DNA from: Geomonas propionica
GTDB lineage: Bacteria; Desulfobacterota; Desulfuromonadia; Geobacterales; Geobacteraceae
Direction: 5' to 3'
DNA: 64,000 bases
Assembly (NCBI RefSeq): GCF_016458235.1
Contig: NZ_JAEMHK010000001.1
Location: forward strand, 372,001 to 436,000
Below are positions 63,610-64,000 of the stretch, in pieces. The position numbers and the translations under genes were made by a program. Position 1 is the stretch's first letter. Every line of letters starts with the position of its first letter. The notes below the pieces were generated by a model. It did no database searches, was not told where the DNA came from, and worked only from the letters and a program-made list of their open reading frames with translations.

Positions 63610-64000
63610 ATGGACAAATTCGAACTGGTAACTGGTTTCCAGGCGCGGGGCGATCAGCCGCGCGCCATCGAAGAGCTTTCCGAAGGGGTGCTGCGCGGCG
63701 ACCAGCACCAGGTCCTGCTCGGGGTCACCGGCTCCGGCAAGACCTTCACCATGGCGCAGGTGATCGCCCGGTGCAACCGCCCCGCCCTAGTGCTCGCCCC
63801 CAACAAGACCCTGGCGGCCCAGCTCTACGGAGAGTTCAAGGAGCTGTTCCCCAACAACGCCGTCGAGTACTTCGTTTCCTATTACGACTATTACCAGCCT
63901 GAAGCCTACATCCCTTCTTCGGATACCTTCATCGAGAAAGACTCCTCCATCAACGACGAAATCGACAAGTTCCGCCATGCCGCCACCAGGAGCCTCTTGA
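63610..64000 (+). CDS. uvrB: UvrABC excinuclease subunit B, N-terminal part
   Basis: 130 codons are in the window and the frame is open at the edge. [20 protein letters not shown] is the normal UvrB start, with Walker A GVTGSGKT at 38-45 and the beta-hairpin region [13 protein letters not shown]. UvrB checks the lesion and loads UvrC. No clear ribosome site precedes the ATG. Confidence 0.97.
   Translation, partial: MDKFELVTGFQARGDQPRAIEELSEGVLRGDQHQVLLGVTGSGKTFTMAQVIARCNRPALVLAPNKTLAAQLYGEFKELFPNNAVEYFVSYYDYYQPEAYIPSSDTFIEKDSSINDEIDKFRHAATRSLL

Overview
The window looks like chromosomal DNA of a Geobacterales bacterium (Geobacter, Citrifermentans or Geomonas type). This rests on high GC, an MglB/MglA pair, parA-parB beside an atpX-F-H-A-G-D-C operon, a 14-gene nuo operon whose NuoF carries extra iron-sulfur domains, multihaem-type cytochrome genes, a split ATP synthase locus, and many HDOD, PilZ and MshEN signalling proteins. 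Species cannot be set from the sequence alone.

Layout. 1-5.4 kb: end of an MglB-like gene, mglA, uvrC, an RRM protein with a lysine/alanine/proline-rich tail, a haem-binding PAS sensor and a small c-type cytochrome. 5.6-13.8 kb: parA-parB, then the F1 part of ATP synthase with both b-type stalk subunits. 13.9-17.8 kb: MATE exporter, membrane-anchored retropepsin-like protein, DMT transporter and a small unknown. 17.8-23.1 kb (minus): a chemotaxis operon cheW-cheA-cheR-HDOD-cheB. 23.4-31.3 kb: NtrC-type regulator, lytic transglycosylase, ferritin-like protein, tatD, PilZ protein, prfC, a second DMT transporter and a PHP hydrolase. 31.6-33.3 kb (minus): membrane part of ATP synthase (atpZ-atpI-atpB-atpE). 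33.7-36.2 kb: two tandem MshEN proteins. 36.4-37.6 kb: hemL. 38.0-53.3 kb: nuoABCDEFGHIJKLMN. 53.5-54.7 kb: a decayed IS481-type element. 54.7-59.0 kb: ku and a group of envelope/stress genes (AsmA-like, DUF3309, DUF6496, YflT-like, hemerythrin). 59.4-64.0 kb: two Rcp-type response regulators, an HDOD protein, a GspE/PilB-like ATPase, tatA and the start of uvrB.

How it fits together. The core is respiratory energy conservation: complex I plus both halves of ATP synthase. The hexamer GTATAC was seen eight times, and every copy lies in the upstream regions of atpX, atpZ or nuoA/hemL, which suggests one shared regulator. Around this core is a dense set of second-messenger and phosphorelay proteins: three MshEN proteins, one PilZ, two HDOD, a Che system, an NtrC-type regulator and two stand-alone receivers.

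No tRNA, rRNA, CRISPR array or prophage was recognised. Several dispersed repeat families are present: palindromic GGGCGAAT elements, CCCC-TTTGCGAA-GGGG elements, and arrays of a 7-bp unit. The decayed IS element sits inside one of the CCCC/GGGG repeats with an apparent 4-bp target duplication.
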